Origin: Cerrena zonata | Lineage: Eukaryota; Basidiomycota; Agaricomycetes; Polyporales; Cerrenaceae | DNA length: 64,000 bases | Assembly: GCA_038087015.1 (NCBI GenBank) | Contig: JASBNA010000029.1 | Coordinates: 372,001 to 436,000, forward strand | Direction of reading: 5' to 3' | Part shown: positions 10,360 through 25,317 of the stretch, piece by piece | How the letters are laid out: every line of letters starts with the position of its first letter | Position numbering within the stretch: the first letter of the stretch is position 1 | Notes under the pieces: generated by a model | Database searches by the model: none | What the model was told of the DNA's origin: nothing | What the model saw: the letters and a program-made list of their open reading frames with translations, nothing else | Translations under genes and position numbers: made by a program

Positions 10360-11616
10360 CTACATGCCAAGTAACGAACCTGGAGTCTGCACGGTCATAG
10401 GTGCCGTTCTCTTCTCCGCCGACGTCGGAACCTGTTGCTTCGAAAGACTCTTTATGCCCATAGATGAATTCGACCGTGATGAACTGGGGGAAGTGCTCAT
10501 CTGCAAAAGCATGGAAGCAGCATGTTTCTCGTCCTCAGGGGTCCAAGTGGGCGATACACTCGGCGAAGTGAGCACACTTCTCGCCCCGGTTGATACAATC
10601 GACATCCTGCGAGAAGACACCGAGGGCCTCGAAATGATAGGAGGAGCGTCCATTGGACGCACAGGCCCAGGAAGTGTAAGGGAGGGAAGTGTGTGAATGC
10701 TCTCGGGTGCGGTACTTCGGAAACTGCCTGACGGAGGCGGTGACGGAAGGTGTGAAGTGGCTTGGGGGGAATTTGTATTTGGGTCCCTTAGAGCGGCAAT
10801 ACAGCTAGGATCAACATAAGGATGGGGGAGCCAAGATGCGATAGGCGGCAGTCGAGGTGAGGGATGAACGGAACTACGGCGAGAGGAAGGAACTTGTGGA
10901 GGGGGGATTTCTTCGAGTTCATCATCCTTGTCTGAAGATGCCTTTTCATCATCGCCGATGTATTCGTCGTGTGCAGGAGCATCGTGCTCGACGTCAATAA
11001 CCTCGACATCATCGATACTGCGCTTACGCTTGCCGGAGACGGTACTAGTCGAGGGCGGAGAAGCGTTGTGAGCGGTGCTAGAGCATTGAGAGCATCGGCT
11101 GCTCTCGAGTTCCTTGACACGGGCGATTAACTCTTGCATATAGTCAACAGCCTTGACCAATACATCAAGCTTGAATTCCTTCTCCGATTTCTTCCCTCCA
11201 GTCTTCCCTTCTGGTGCAACAGGCTCAGCCTTCTTCCTGTCACCGTCATTAACGAGATCACTCAGAGTAGAGAGTGTTTCATTGATCTTGGTTCTGCGGG
11301 CCTTCTCAATACGAGAATGATTGAGTTTGCGCTGGGACTCGCGTGCCGAACGGGAGAGGGGACCTGGTTTACAGCCGCGACGTTTTGGAACGGGGATAGA
11401 GGTATCTGGGTCGTATTCATCCTCTTCGTCGTCGGACGAATCGACAGGGATGGCGTTTGACTGATTGCTTGGTGCTTTGGGAAGCAACTGGGGTCGTCTC
11501 TGGGTCGTAGATAGCACTGAATTTGTGATAGTGGAAGGCGCAGGGGCGTCACCTGCACGGGCTCGCTTGGCCCGTCTGGGAGGATTACAGGTGCCAGTGT
11601 AGAGAGCAGTATTCAT
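10360..11616 (-). CDS. bHLH transcription factor
   Basis: Intronless 418-residue nuclear protein. The basic helix-loop-helix spans about residues 95-172. The basic region NHSRIEKARRTKINE has His100, Glu104 and Arg107/Arg108, the H-E-R pattern of E-box (CANNTG) binders. Helix 1 is INETLSTLSDLV, the loop is long and Lys/Gly-rich, and helix 2 is KLDVLVKAVDYMQELIARV, running into a short leucine-rich extension. Before it lie basic stretches that could be nuclear signals (PPRRAKRAR, PKRRG) and an acidic patch (DSSDDEEDEYDPD). The C-terminal half is Ser/Pro-rich. I chose the second in-frame ATG (11616) because the 51 codons before it read like a Ser-rich leader; 11769 is the alternative. Regulated genes are not evident. 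Confidence 0.85.
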   Translation of the reverse strand: MNTALYTGTCNPPRRAKRARAGDAPAPSTITNSVLSTTQRRPQLLPKAPSNQSNAIPVDSSDDEEDEYDPDTSIPVPKRRGCKPGPLSRSARESQRKLNHSRIEKARRTKINETLSTLSDLVNDGDRKKAEPVAPEGKTGGKKSEKEFKLDVLVKAVDYMQELIARVKELESSRCSQCSSTAHNASPPSTSTVSGKRKRSIDDVEVIDVEHDAPAHDEYIGDDEKASSDKDDELEEIPPPQVPSSRRSSVHPSPRLPPIASWLPHPYVDPSCIAALRDPNTNSPQATSHLPSPPPSGSFRSTAPESIHTLPSLTLPGPVRPMDAPPIISRPSVSSRRMSIVSTGARSVLTSPSVSPTWTPEDEKHAASMLLQMSTSPSSSRSNSSMGIKSLSKQQVPTSAEKRTAPMTVQTPGSLLGM

Positions 11617-12606
11617 CGTGAAGAAGGTGGTGGTTGGAGAGAAAGAGAGGAAGATAGAAGAAGAGATAAATGAGACAGAAATGGAGACGGGAATGCCATC
11701 GGGTGACCGGTATTGCAAGGACGATGGTGAGGATAGTGGTCGTGTGCGTGATAAACGTGCGCCGCCCAACTCAGCCTAGAAAAGAGCGCACTATCTAGCC
11801 CGTCGCACGACCACCCTCCGGCCTCCTGATTGGCTGGATCCCCTCACACGTGCAAGCCCTTCCTTCTCACCTTCCCCATTGGGTCCCCTGTGTCGTGCGC
11901 CACTGTGGGCGGTTGCGTTCATCCCTAGATTGGCGCGACCCTCGTGTGATATCCGTCAACGTTTCGCGTAGCCAACGTTCCATGACAAACGATCAGGTTA
12001 ACCTTCAATTTCCTAACCGAGCTTTCGAAACCTCGCTCGAAGGCCTGACGCATCCCCTTTTAGAACGGGGCGCGTCAACCTTCTTTCTCGGAGAAACTGT
12101 ATTCTTCGTCTATCAGTACCCTATAAGAATAGATGCAGCTACTCTGGTACTCACTGTGAAGGTACAACACAAATAGGCAATATACAACCTCCCCGCATAT
12201 GCAATTCGCATGAGTTAGCATAACATATTGTCCATAGATTGGCCACCTTATCAAGCCACAGCTCATAATCCGAATGTGTTTGGCATCTCACTAGGTGTTT
12301 TCAGAGGCATGTTGACCCACGGTATGCTCTGGGTCTGCATCAAATTGCCCCACTCCTCTCAAACGTTCGTCGTAAGAGTAGTACCCAATAGACCCCTGAG
12401 GGGCAACATCTTGTGCACGACTGTATCGTACGCTGCTTTGTCCCAGGTTTGTGCTTCTAATTGCGTAACATTATAGTCACGAGAAGCTGCACTGCGAGAG
12501 CAGGCTGGTACGCATCTGTCATGAGACGTTCGGTGAGAAGAAGGCTATTTAGATAACGAACCGTACAATGAAACCATGTAAATTTGGCCTAGATGTTGAG
12601 GCACAA
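11617..12606. other. Intergenic upstream of the bHLH gene, no gene seen
   Basis: The part next to the bHLH start is a purine/pyrimidine-skewed leader. The rest has only short ORFs without motifs. No RNA gene recognised. Confidence 0.5.
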
Positions 12607-12955
12607 TTAAGCACATTGTCTCGGAATAGCACCGGCTAGCGGAGCACCGAGGGAATCGATTATAGCATATGTCGTAGTGGGCGGGAAAGCAGAAAAACGA
12701 GCTCTAAAAGCTATTGGTGGTTCTTGTTAACATGCAAAAAGCGAAATAACCTTGACCTAATGGCTCTAACTCACCTAAATAACGGACGTCTTGGAGAAAA
12801 CTAACGAGTACTACACATGTTTTCATTCGCGTAGAATTCTTATACAGCTCCACCTGCAAGGGGAAGGTCAAGTTGAAGCCTGCAAGAGTTGTTGACCTCC
12901 AAATTTCAAAATCGTAATGAAAGCGCTCCATTTCGCTTATAGAAAATATTCCCAC
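12607..12955 (-). CDS. Possible small two-exon gene, unknown function
   Basis: Exon 12955-12775 ends at a strong GTGAGT donor, and an acceptor at 12702 gives a second exon 12701-12607, for about 91 residues. The product starts MGIFSISEMERFHYDFEIW and ends with a Cys-Ala after a small hydrophobic stretch. Frame and splice sites agree and the composition is protein-like, but I recognise no family and found no paralogue here. It diverges from MTG2 with only about 60 bases between starts, so the two would have to share a promoter. It may instead be a gene remnant. Confidence 0.3.
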
Positions 12956-13016
12956 GCATTCACCTCTAACTGAAGCGCGAAATGACTTTCATAACATCCT
13001 CCTCTCATATTTCTTT

Positions 13017-14943
13017 ATGCGACTTGCTCATGTGCTCCACGCCCGCGGTTGCGTTTCTGCACAATCTGGTATAACCCGGATACAAATTAAGAACTTGGGA
13101 AGATATGCAACGATAGCATCTTACTTTAGTACAAAAGCGTCAGACTCTGACGTACCAACCACCGACACCGATGAGGATCGGCTGAAGCAATTCCAGGATG
13201 CAAAGCGAAAACGGAGGACGGAGTGGAAACGAAGACAAGGGGTATGAATGCCTTTTCTCGTATGTTGGTAGAATGGTCTGACGTAGTTCTTGCTTAGGGT
13301 CAAACCTTCCTTGACAATATGATTATTCACGTTCGTGGCGGTATGTTTCCCTTCAAGGATTAACCATGCTACTCGGACGTACTAACTAGAATATAGGTAA
13401 AGGTGGTGATGGCTGTGTCGCCTTCCATCGTGAAAAGTTCGTCGCCTACGGTCCTCCTTCAGGTGGTAACGGTGGCCGTGGCGGAGACGTCTACATCCTT
13501 CCTACAACACACTTAACCACACTCTCTTCCGTGGCTGCTCGTGTTCGTGGAAATCAAGGTGGTACCGGCCAAGGTACATGGCAAAACGGCAAAGCTGGTG
13601 CACCCACCGTCATTCGCGTTCCCGTTGGTACCATCGTTCGCCAACTAGCCCCGGATGACCCTCGGAGAGCACAGGACGAATATGAAGCGGAGGAAGAGAG
13701 TTTACAAGGACTTAGTATAGAGGAACGGAAGAAGAAAATTCGGCAGAGACGATGGGTTCATTATCCTGATTGGGAGGATGAGAATATGGAGAGGGATGTA
13801 TTCAAAGAGGCGGAGAGGGTTATGTATAGAGATGAGAGGGAACGGAGATCCCAGAGAAAGCAACGTTCTATGAACCTGATCCAGTTGGATTTGGACAAAC
13901 CGATGGACGAAGAACAGGATGTTAATGCCCCGCTTGGTCTTCCACGAACGAAGACGCTAGGACACCTTTTGGCCTCAGGCGGTTCACCGGGTTTCGGCAA
14001 TCCTCACTTCCATGGCACAAACAATCGTTCGCCGAAGTTCGCTACCAGAGGTCATGAAGGTGAACGGCTGAGTTTCTCACTGGAGCTCAAACTTTTGGCG
14101 GACATTGGTCTTGTGGGCTTCCCGAACGCTGGGAAGAGCACCCTCTTACGAGCTCTCACTGCTGGTCGTGCGAAGACGGAAATAGCAGGATATGCATTCA
14201 CGACTCTCAATCCTGTAGTGGCTGTTGTTCGCGTATCCGATGATGGAAGTTTCGTGGGCGAGGCGGCAGGCATGGTTCACGACGAGACCTTGGTAGAAGA
14301 ACGAAGGGAGAAGGAGTTGCAGGAAAGTGGTGCCTTTGCTCATTCACTAACTCGGAACCAAAGACCTGAGAACGAACAGCTCGAAGACATGGCTGCTTCA
14401 CCTGGATATCTGGAATCCTTCCGTTTCTCAGTTGCGGACAACCCAGGTTTGATCGAAAATGCTTCGGATAACGTCGGTCTCGGACATTCTTTCCTCAAAT
14501 CCATCGAGCGTTCTCTTGCACTCGTCTATGTTGTTGACCTATCATCACCTGCACCTTGGGAAGAACTCCAAGTGCTCCGAGACGAATTGGAAAAATACAA
14601 ACCGGGAATGAGTACCAACGCTCGCATGGTCTTGGCCAATAAGGCCGATTTGCTCGGAGGTGATGCTTCTGAAGGGGTCAACGAGGAAGCCATCGAACAG
14701 GCGAAGGAGAAGTTGGCGAGGTTACAAAGGTTCGTCAAAGAGGAGATGACAGTACCAGGCGGGGCGGAGATGGACGTGGTGCCCATCAGTGCGAAATATA
14801 GTATGAATATGAGAAAGGTGGTGGGGTTGATGAGGAAATATGTGGAGGTGGCTCGGGAGGAGGCTAAGGCAATTGCCTCGACGGATGCGCAAACTCCGGA
14901 GTCGATGCAGGACATTCCAGAAACACATTCGTCAGCTGCTTGA
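13017..14943 (+). CDS. MTG2: Mitochondrial Obg-family GTPase
   Basis: Obg/CgtA-type GTPase of the mitochondrion, where the family helps assemble the large ribosomal subunit. Exons 13017-13241, 13298-13340 and 13397-14943 give 604 residues. The Arg-rich, acid-poor first ~35 residues suit a matrix-targeting peptide. The Obg fold follows (FLDNMIIHVRGGKGGDGC, then GGNGGRGGDVYILPTTHL). The GTPase domain has the P-loop GFPNAGKST near residues 330-338, G3-like DNPGLIENAS, and NKAD as G4. An insert of roughly 100 charged residues between the Obg fold and the G domain (rich in Glu/Arg, about 175-280) exceeds bacterial Obg. The C-terminus has no TGS domain. Assignment to the MTG2 group rests on the presequence and Obg fold. 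Confidence 0.9.
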
Positions 14944-16283
14944 CGTTCTTGTCGGGTTGGGTAATATCAAAACGTATGGTACTCTTTCTTGTTTATAATG
15001 CTCTCGATGTGAATATACTTACAGGCGTAATAATACGTGACAAGTCAGACAGACGCCATCCATCCCTTACACCAGTCGGCCCCAGATTCAGCAGATTCAG
15101 CTTTCGAGATGGTGGAGATGCTGTGTTGCCATGTTGCACCTTCGGGACCTTCCCGCGATCCCTACTCCTGTGCCACGTGTGTACGAAACCTCGAAACAAC
15201 CTTCTCTAAGTGGAAATGTCTTCTCTAACTTCAATCTAGCGTAACCTCTTTGTTTGCAATGCATGGTTTTGCATGTTTCTCCATTCGGAGGTGTCGCCAT
15301 GTTATCTCGCGATGAGGGGGAAATGCGATGATTTCCCTCCGGTGCGCCGAAATTTTACGAGCGCAATCTTTGCTCATCGAGTTGGGATCAAGCATCAGTA
15401 TCATGATTGCGGCTACTTTCAGTTATTTCTCTTGGTTCCCGGCCAAAGACCGATATCCAATCTTGTCCAACTCCGTCCCACCATAATCTATACATTCAAA
15501 CTCGGTTGCCTTGTCATCCCTATAGGTTAAGGTTCACCAACTTTGATGGTCATCGTATCATTGTCACCATCTGTCGCTTACCCGAATTTGAGACTTGGTT
15601 TCCGATACGAATGGATACTAAAGACAAGCATAGACAGTTACGGCAGAAATGACAGAAATGACAGTTTGTGTAGGTGCGTATGTCCCGATTGTCTTGGACT
15701 TAGGCTTCAACCTACGACCACTCGGATCCGGTGTCACAAGTCAGATCGAGGTGCAGTAATTATTTCCCTCCCGATTTCGTTTCGTTCATCTTTTTCTCTC
15801 TTGAAGCCCGTACGGGTCCTCAGGTATCATCAAATTATCAAGGCTACCCGACCCATCATCTCATCATTTCACCACCTTGAACTCGCTCAGACTCCAGGAT
15901 TCTCTAGACTGTTCCTGGAGTGTCCACCTGTGGCTGCGGCCCCTCAGTCCCGGGAACACCTCAAGATCGAATCCTTCCACGGATGCAATCATCTTTGGAT
16001 TACAATCTCAGCAAGGTTTCGAGATCATTCATCATGCCGGTATCCACACCTCTGTATCCCCCCTCCCTCTTCCCCCCTTCCTTCTTTGTTCTTTGACCAC
16101 CACTAGAACTTGAGGTTGAGACGAACTCGTCTCCACGCCTTCGTGTACACGTTCTTTTGATCTCGAAGAAAGGTTGTCTGGGTGTTTGTTGGTCACCGTC
16201 TCCCTCTCTAGCTGATGCTTTGCATACTTGTCGCTCTTTAACTCCACACACTCCTTCATTTAACTTCTTCGTATCGCACCAGC
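14944..16283. other. Intergenic, no gene seen
   Basis: 3' flank of MTG2 followed by a C/T-rich plus strand that is probably the promoter and leader of the serine-rich membrane gene. The 187-codon plus ORF at 15543-16106 has no motif and its composition changes along its length; I treat it as chance. Confidence 0.5.
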
Positions 16284-18103
16284 ATGTCTTCTACGTCTAC
16301 GTCTACCCAGTCGGTGACCGACTCTGTTTCGTCCTCTACAACGAGCAGTTCTGTGTCCACCTCAGGAACATCGACTACTTCTGGAACATCATCCTCCACT
16401 TCTGCTACTTCCAGTGGTGATAGCGCTAGGGAAACAGGATCCTCTTCATCAGCGTCCTTGTCCACAACCGCTATCTCCACCTCAACTACAACAAGCTCAT
16501 CGTTATCATCTTCAAGTTCGGGCTCGTCTAGCGTATTATCGAGTTCATCTAGCTCTTCATTGAGCTCAGCTACCCCATCGATATCGAGCAGTTCCGTCAT
16601 CCCAACTTCCACTTCGAGTTCTGCTAGTTCGAGTTCAGCGACTTCGACTTCGACTTCTTCAACAACAAAAACTACACATTCGAGCTCGGCTAGGTATTGC
16701 ATTTCTAAGTCACATATATAGCTTTCCCCTCTGACGTTCCTATCTATATAGTTCTTCTTCGCATACCCTAACTGTGACACCCACCTCGAGCCTTCCTACA
16801 ATCTCAAGTTCTTCCATATTCGAACCTGCTCCGACAGTGATTACCGTCTCCCCTGGTGATGAATCAGATCCAAGTGGAAACACGGCGAATGCGTCCGGCG
16901 CGGTAAGGTGCGTTTATTCTTTATTCTCTTATTTTCATATATTCAAGGTACTGACTTTCACTCCTAGAGCGAACAATGGCGGAAAGATTGCTGGAGGCAT
17001 TGTGGGTAGTATCGGCGGTGCCCTCGTCCTACTCCTCCTTGCCATGCTTCTCCTGCGCTGCCGTCGTAAAAAGATCACAAATCGTCGGACTGCGAATATT
17101 CGAGTCATCAAACGTAATGGGAATGGAGATTCTTGGTTTGGAGATTTTCCCAGAGGAGACGTTGAAGCAACGGGTGATGTGAATGAGAAAAGAGGGATGG
17201 AAAATATGGCAGGTATTGGTGGTGCTATGAACGTGGTGAACCCTCCACATCTCAGTGTTGGGCTCTCAAATCAACCAGTGGATTGGACGTTACATCGTGC
17301 CACTACGGGTTCACTATTTTCAGGTGGGATGCCACCTCCTCCTCCCGTTTCCGCGCAACCCAGAGCACCACGCGAGTCCGTCCCGCCGTCTTACAAGCCA
17401 CGAGAAAGCAGTTCTCCGAACTCCTCTGCGCCATTCATTACAAGCTGGAGTCAGCAATATAGTCCTCATGACGATATGTCAGAGCCCCATGGGGATCAAG
17501 TGGGGTCTCCAGTGTTGCCAGAGATTGTAGTCAACAGTCCAGGCGAACAGGTGTACAGTCCTCTGGAACCTACGTTCGAGAGAATGATCCCACTTTCTCA
17601 GGCTTCCCAAATGCTGGACTCTGCTAGAACGATGTCGTCCGCCACACCTATCCCCATCGGATATCTACACCGCGATAACCACACCTACCACACTCCGCGC
17701 TTTTGATACCCATACTCCATCCCCATCCTCAACCCAGTCGACTTTCCACGCCAACACGCCTATGGCTAACAACCCCTTCAGGAAGTCGACACAAACTCTT
17801 TGGTCTCAAACATCCGAAGACTCACGCTACTCCGTCCCATCTCCGGCAACCAACCCGTCCCTCTATCATCAATACAGCAGCCCGCCTGTTCCTCCTTTAC
17901 CCGTCCATGTACAACTTGAAGGTGCTTGGAATGGTATGCCCGAGAGTCCGATGTACTCCCCCTCACCTAACTTCCCGCAACTGATCACGCCTGCTATGTC
18001 TGGGCGGAGCATGAGAGGAAGCGTGGTTACGACAGGAAGTAGGTTCAGTATCGGGGAATCCCCCATAGAACCGCCCGTCAGTGGGAAGCGAAGGCTTTGG
18101 TAA
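16284..18103 (+). CDS. Serine-rich single-pass membrane protein, apparent frameshift near 3' end
   Basis: Exons 16284-16693, 16752-16907 and 16968 onward. Residues 1 to about 180 are almost pure Ser/Thr, an extracellular mucin-like stalk. A single membrane helix follows (IAGGIVGSIGGALVLLLLAM, with GxxxG spacing), then the basic stop-transfer RCRRKK and a Pro/Ser-rich cytosolic tail. The plan resembles wall-stress sensors of the Wsc/Mid2 kind, but no WSC cysteine domain is present. No signal peptide is visible in front of the Ser run; the helix may act as the signal-anchor or a 5' exon is missing. The frame stops at 17704-17706 right after a TTTT run, while the next frame stays open with the same Pro/Ser style to 18103 (ending KRRLW). 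One T fewer would join them. Confidence 0.7.
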
Positions 18104-19752
18104 AGAGTCATTCGATTGATTGCTGCCACTTCGCCCCTTGAATTTGTGGTCTCTAGCCTCACCGTGTTGGGGCATCTATTTATTTATGTATCGTTATTGT
18201 ATGTCAGGCTGTAGTATCCATCACTCCTGCTACACATTCTCACCCCACTTCACTGATTGTATTTTTTCAATGACCTATTTGTAGGTTACTACCGAGTAGT
18301 GTGTTTTTTTCTTTCATTTTCTGATGTTCATTTATATCCCATTGTTTTCTTGCTATGTTTGCTACCATGACATTTTCATTTTCCTCTTTTTACGTTCACT
18401 TTAACGTTCCCAATTGTTTATCAGACCATTTCATCTTCTATACTATCAGCTTTCCAACCCACGAGGTCTGCATATTGTCATTGATTATATGAGTGTGACC
18501 GGCGCACATCCAATAGCAATGATAGGCACTATTGGGACGAATCCTCGGGTCTTAGAAACAATTCCAAATGTTATAATCAAGGGTAAGTGTTGGACTCACT
18601 CGGGCCAAACTGAGGTCATCACGGCACACCAGGGTCGCATTACTACGATGTATATTGAGCTCGAGTCGGTTGGAAACTATATCATACCATAAACTTACCA
18701 GGAACCGCTGCCTACACCGATCAAACTCAACGGAGTGCATTGAGAACCGCATTTAACCGTTGGACCGATATCACTTCGACCAAGAAGGAGCGTACTGACA
18801 ACGGGGTCCCCGGCATTTTGAACGGCGTTACAACACAAAAGCTAAGCACTGCACTAGAATAGAAATAGGTCACTATAGGCTAGTGTGGCCTCCGCAAGGA
18901 TCATGAAGGAAAGTAGAGCTGCGAAGGAGAATAGTTTTCCCATCGTCGTATGTACTCTGGTGGTGTCGGTGATGCTCGACTTTGTCGATAATAGATGTTT
19001 TTATACTGTATATGATTGAAATGATATTGACCTGCTGAGCTGGGTTCGGTCATTTTGACACCACCACAGTACCTGACCGTGCCAAGCAAGTCCAGGAACG
19101 TAGCTAGTCCTGAGAATGCGAGGGAGGTTAATAGGTGGTAAAAGACACGTTGTGTCGTATGTCGTTCATTTCCATAGTAGTTTAGTTTCATTTCCTGCCA
19201 ACGAGTCCCGTGTACTATAAATCTCCCAGCCCACGTCGAGGAAACGGTCTGGTGGGTATCAAATTAGTGTGCCCGACAATTAAATGTTGACGTTGGTATA
19301 TTTGTAGCGGGGATTGGTCGGTACGTTTGAGGTATCCGGTTCCAATGATAAGTATCATGAGATAATTGTGGCGCGATATATCTGTTTGTGTCATTGTATA
19401 TACAGTAGACAACCGCATACCAGCGTGGATTTGTGGCTAGCCATGTCAAACAGTCCAGTGTCGCTGAGCGACGTTCCCTGATATGTAAGGCTCTTATTTA
19501 GCTGAGCCCAAGTAAAGATAAATGATTGAAAAATAAGTATATCAACATTACAGCCGGAGTGATGGAGGTAAGAGGAGGCTCAAGAATTTGAAGTCCATGA
19601 TCACCTTGCGGTACAGCGAGCCTGCCCTAAATTCCCTAATGAACGCGTCGCGACGCGTCTTGCAGACGCGCTTTCATTTTGGACGTTCTCTTACATTTCT
19701 TTCCTTCTTGAAGCTATAGACCTTTGCCCATTACATCAAGAAACTCTGTACA
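18104..19752. other. Intergenic, no gene seen
   Basis: About 1.65 kb, AT-rich near 18200-18420, with short unsupported ORFs. The last ~120 bases before MCM4 hold a GC-rich near-palindrome (ACGCGTCGCGACGCGT, 19643-19658) that could be a regulatory site; its role is not known. Confidence 0.5.
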
Positions 19753-23185
<3,433 letters not shown>

Positions 23186-23602
23186 AGGTTTCATTGTTAT
23201 GTTTTCTCCTTTTCTTGCCTTACTGTATACCTGGTTATCGTGCATCTGCTGTTTTCTTATCAAGTCCAAAAATCAAGTTGTAATCCTACTACCCATAATG
23301 ACTATGTATTGTTTTTCTAACATAGCAACGGAGGGCCAAAAGCCCAACAAAAACGCCAACAGCGGTGTATGTGTCGCGAGTGGAAACGGAGAGGGAGTAC
23401 GCGGGGGCCTGGTAAAATACAAAAATGGTATCGCGAAGAAAAGGTTCAAAAGGGGAGGGGGGACAGAACCGGTGTCGCGCGATATGTCTAGGAACAAATG
23501 CAAAATACAACACATCAGGCAGAGTCTATAACCTGTCCAGATCCACGAAAAGCTAACAACGGAGACAGAAGCGAAAGGGAATACGGAACTGATTCCCAGA
23601 TA
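23186..23602. other. Convergent intergenic spacer
   Basis: 3' ends of MCM4 (plus) and the GPI protein gene (minus) face each other here. No gene seen; overlapping 3' UTRs are likely. Confidence 0.5.
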
Positions 23603-24765
23603 TCAAAGGAAGCTGAATGACAGGAGCAAGGAAAATGCCAAAAAGGCAGGTATAAGCCTGAATTCCGCTGAGAGGGAAGCGGATGATGTGGTACTGGAAG
23701 GTGATGCGACTGATGCAGCGGCCGAGGAGGGTGTCGCTGAGGGGAGTCGAGAAGTAGTGAAGGTCGAGGAAGCTCGCAAAGACGAGCTAGCACCCGAGGA
23801 GGATGAGAATGAAGACGAAGATGAAGCCGAGGGGGTCGGCGAAGCAGAAGCGCTAGAACTCTGTGCGCTGGAAGCAGATATCGACGAACTAAGGACCGAC
23901 GACGTTTCACTTGAACTCGAAGACGCGGAGGAAAATGTCGACGATGAAGGCGTCGGTGACGATGTCTGACTTATTACGGAAGAGGTTGAAGCTCCTACAG
24001 TAACAGTCACTGAAACAGAGTTGGGAGATGCGCTTGCGATGCTCGATGGTACAGCAAGAGTAGAGGTGGCGCTAGCTAGAGGTGACGCGAAGGACCCAGA
24101 CATCCCTGTAAGTCTGAAAGATACAGAATGGTTAGTACAAAAGGTGTGAAGGGACATGTAGAGGACACGCACTTGAAGAACGGAGAATATTGATAGTAGT
24201 TGGCGGCGTCGCCGATCGGGTTGAGAGAGGTGAAGTTTACATAGCTATTGTATTTTTGGTTAGGTTCAATGTTCCAAGTGGCAATTCGACAAACATACTA
24301 GGTATCTGAGCTTGGGCCTGCTTGCGGATCGGGCTATATCATGATATCATTTGAAAAGTCTGGTCTGCGATGTGATATGGAAGAACGTACTGTGAATTGG
24401 AAAGAATGAACCGATGCAACATTGACGGGGTCAATTTGTTGAACAAGAACCTAGGTAACTGGCTCAGTTACGAACACAGCAAAAACAAGGAGCTACTCAC
24501 ATGTTCCCCATTGTACAGACCGACGTGACAAGGACCGATGGTGCTCAGCAAAGGAACTGCGCCATTATCGAGCCATTGCACGGTACATGGCTGCCCGCCG
24601 TGACATTCCGAACCTGCTAGAGGAGCGGTCACCTAGGGAGCGTTCTATTAGAAGAGTCGCAAGACCAAAAAGAATGCCACTCACGAAGATAGTGGCCTGC
24701 ACTGTCTGCAGGCCTAAAACCAAAAAGAAAAGCGAGAAAACAGACGTCATGAAGAAGTTGAACAT
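23603..24765 (-). CDS. Kre9/Knh1-type Ser-rich GPI-anchored surface protein (cysteine-bearing)
   Basis: Five exons (24765-24685, 24632-24501, 24450-24391, 24297-24173, 24113-23603) give 302 residues. Signal peptide: residues 1-24 (FSLFFLVLGLQTVQA). The mature N-terminus VTAPLAGSECHGGQPCTVQW, then a stretch with GPCHVGLYNGEH, is the Ser-Thr-rich GPI-anchored (Kre9/Knh1 N-terminal) domain, here with several cysteines probably forming disulphides. A Ser/Thr/Ala-rich stalk of about 130 residues follows, ending in a hydrophobic tail (LIPAFLAFSLLLSFSFL) typical of a GPI signal. Family members act at the cell wall; KRE9 is linked to beta-1,6-glucan in yeast, but basidiomycete function is unproven. 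The paralogue at 41070-41959 shares three intron positions. I chose the ATG directly before the signal peptide (24765); 24819 is the alternative. Confidence 0.85.
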
Positions 24766-25317
24766 ATTGGAAAGCAAACAGAGAGCGATTGGAGGAGGGG
24801 TTGACCGGGGGTGAGGCAAAGGGCCTGAGTATACTACTATGAAAAGAGCGTGTTACAGAGCGTGCAGAAGCATGCAGGTTGTATACATATACGTCGTTAC
24901 TGTGAGGTGATGTTATATGGCCCCGGGTAGGGTTAGCATTCGGCTTTCACGCGTTTTCCGAATTTGCGCGCGCGTCGCTAAGGAACCATCCTCATCACGC
25001 GTTTTACCTCCCTTTTTTGGAAGAAAACAGCTTCTTTCTCTTCCATCACCTCCCTTTTCGGGCACTCTGCATCATATTCCATGTATTTCTGCGAACAAAA
25101 GATCTGTCTGGACCAGACGGTCGTGGTACGCGTGGAAAGATACACTGTGAGCTTCGGACTCGCCTCCTCTGAGCAGCGCTTGCAGTGAATCGAGACGCTG
25201 TTCGCTTGGTATGAAAGTCTAATCATTAGGATGCGCCACTAAACGTGGTAGTGATACGAATAGGTTGCGAATAAGGCTAGTACAGTGATCTACACACAAA
25301 TCAACGAACCTGCACAA
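24766..25317. other. Intergenic, no gene seen
   Basis: Contains the promoter of the GPI protein gene and the 3' flank of the P450 gene. The short ORF at 24978-25226 has no support. Confidence 0.5.

Noticed and set aside
15543..16106. 187-codon plus-strand ORF
   Set aside because: No motif, uneven composition, no splice support, and it runs into the C/T-rich leader of the next gene.
16256..16780. 174-codon acidic ORF on the minus strand
   Set aside because: It is the antisense of the Ser/Thr-rich stalk of the plus-strand membrane protein, which forces a Glu/Asp/Val-rich mirror frame.
23688..23969. 93-codon acidic plus-strand ORF
   Set aside because: Mirror of the Ser-rich stalk of the minus-strand GPI protein; that gene has signal peptide, introns and GPI tail in its favour.
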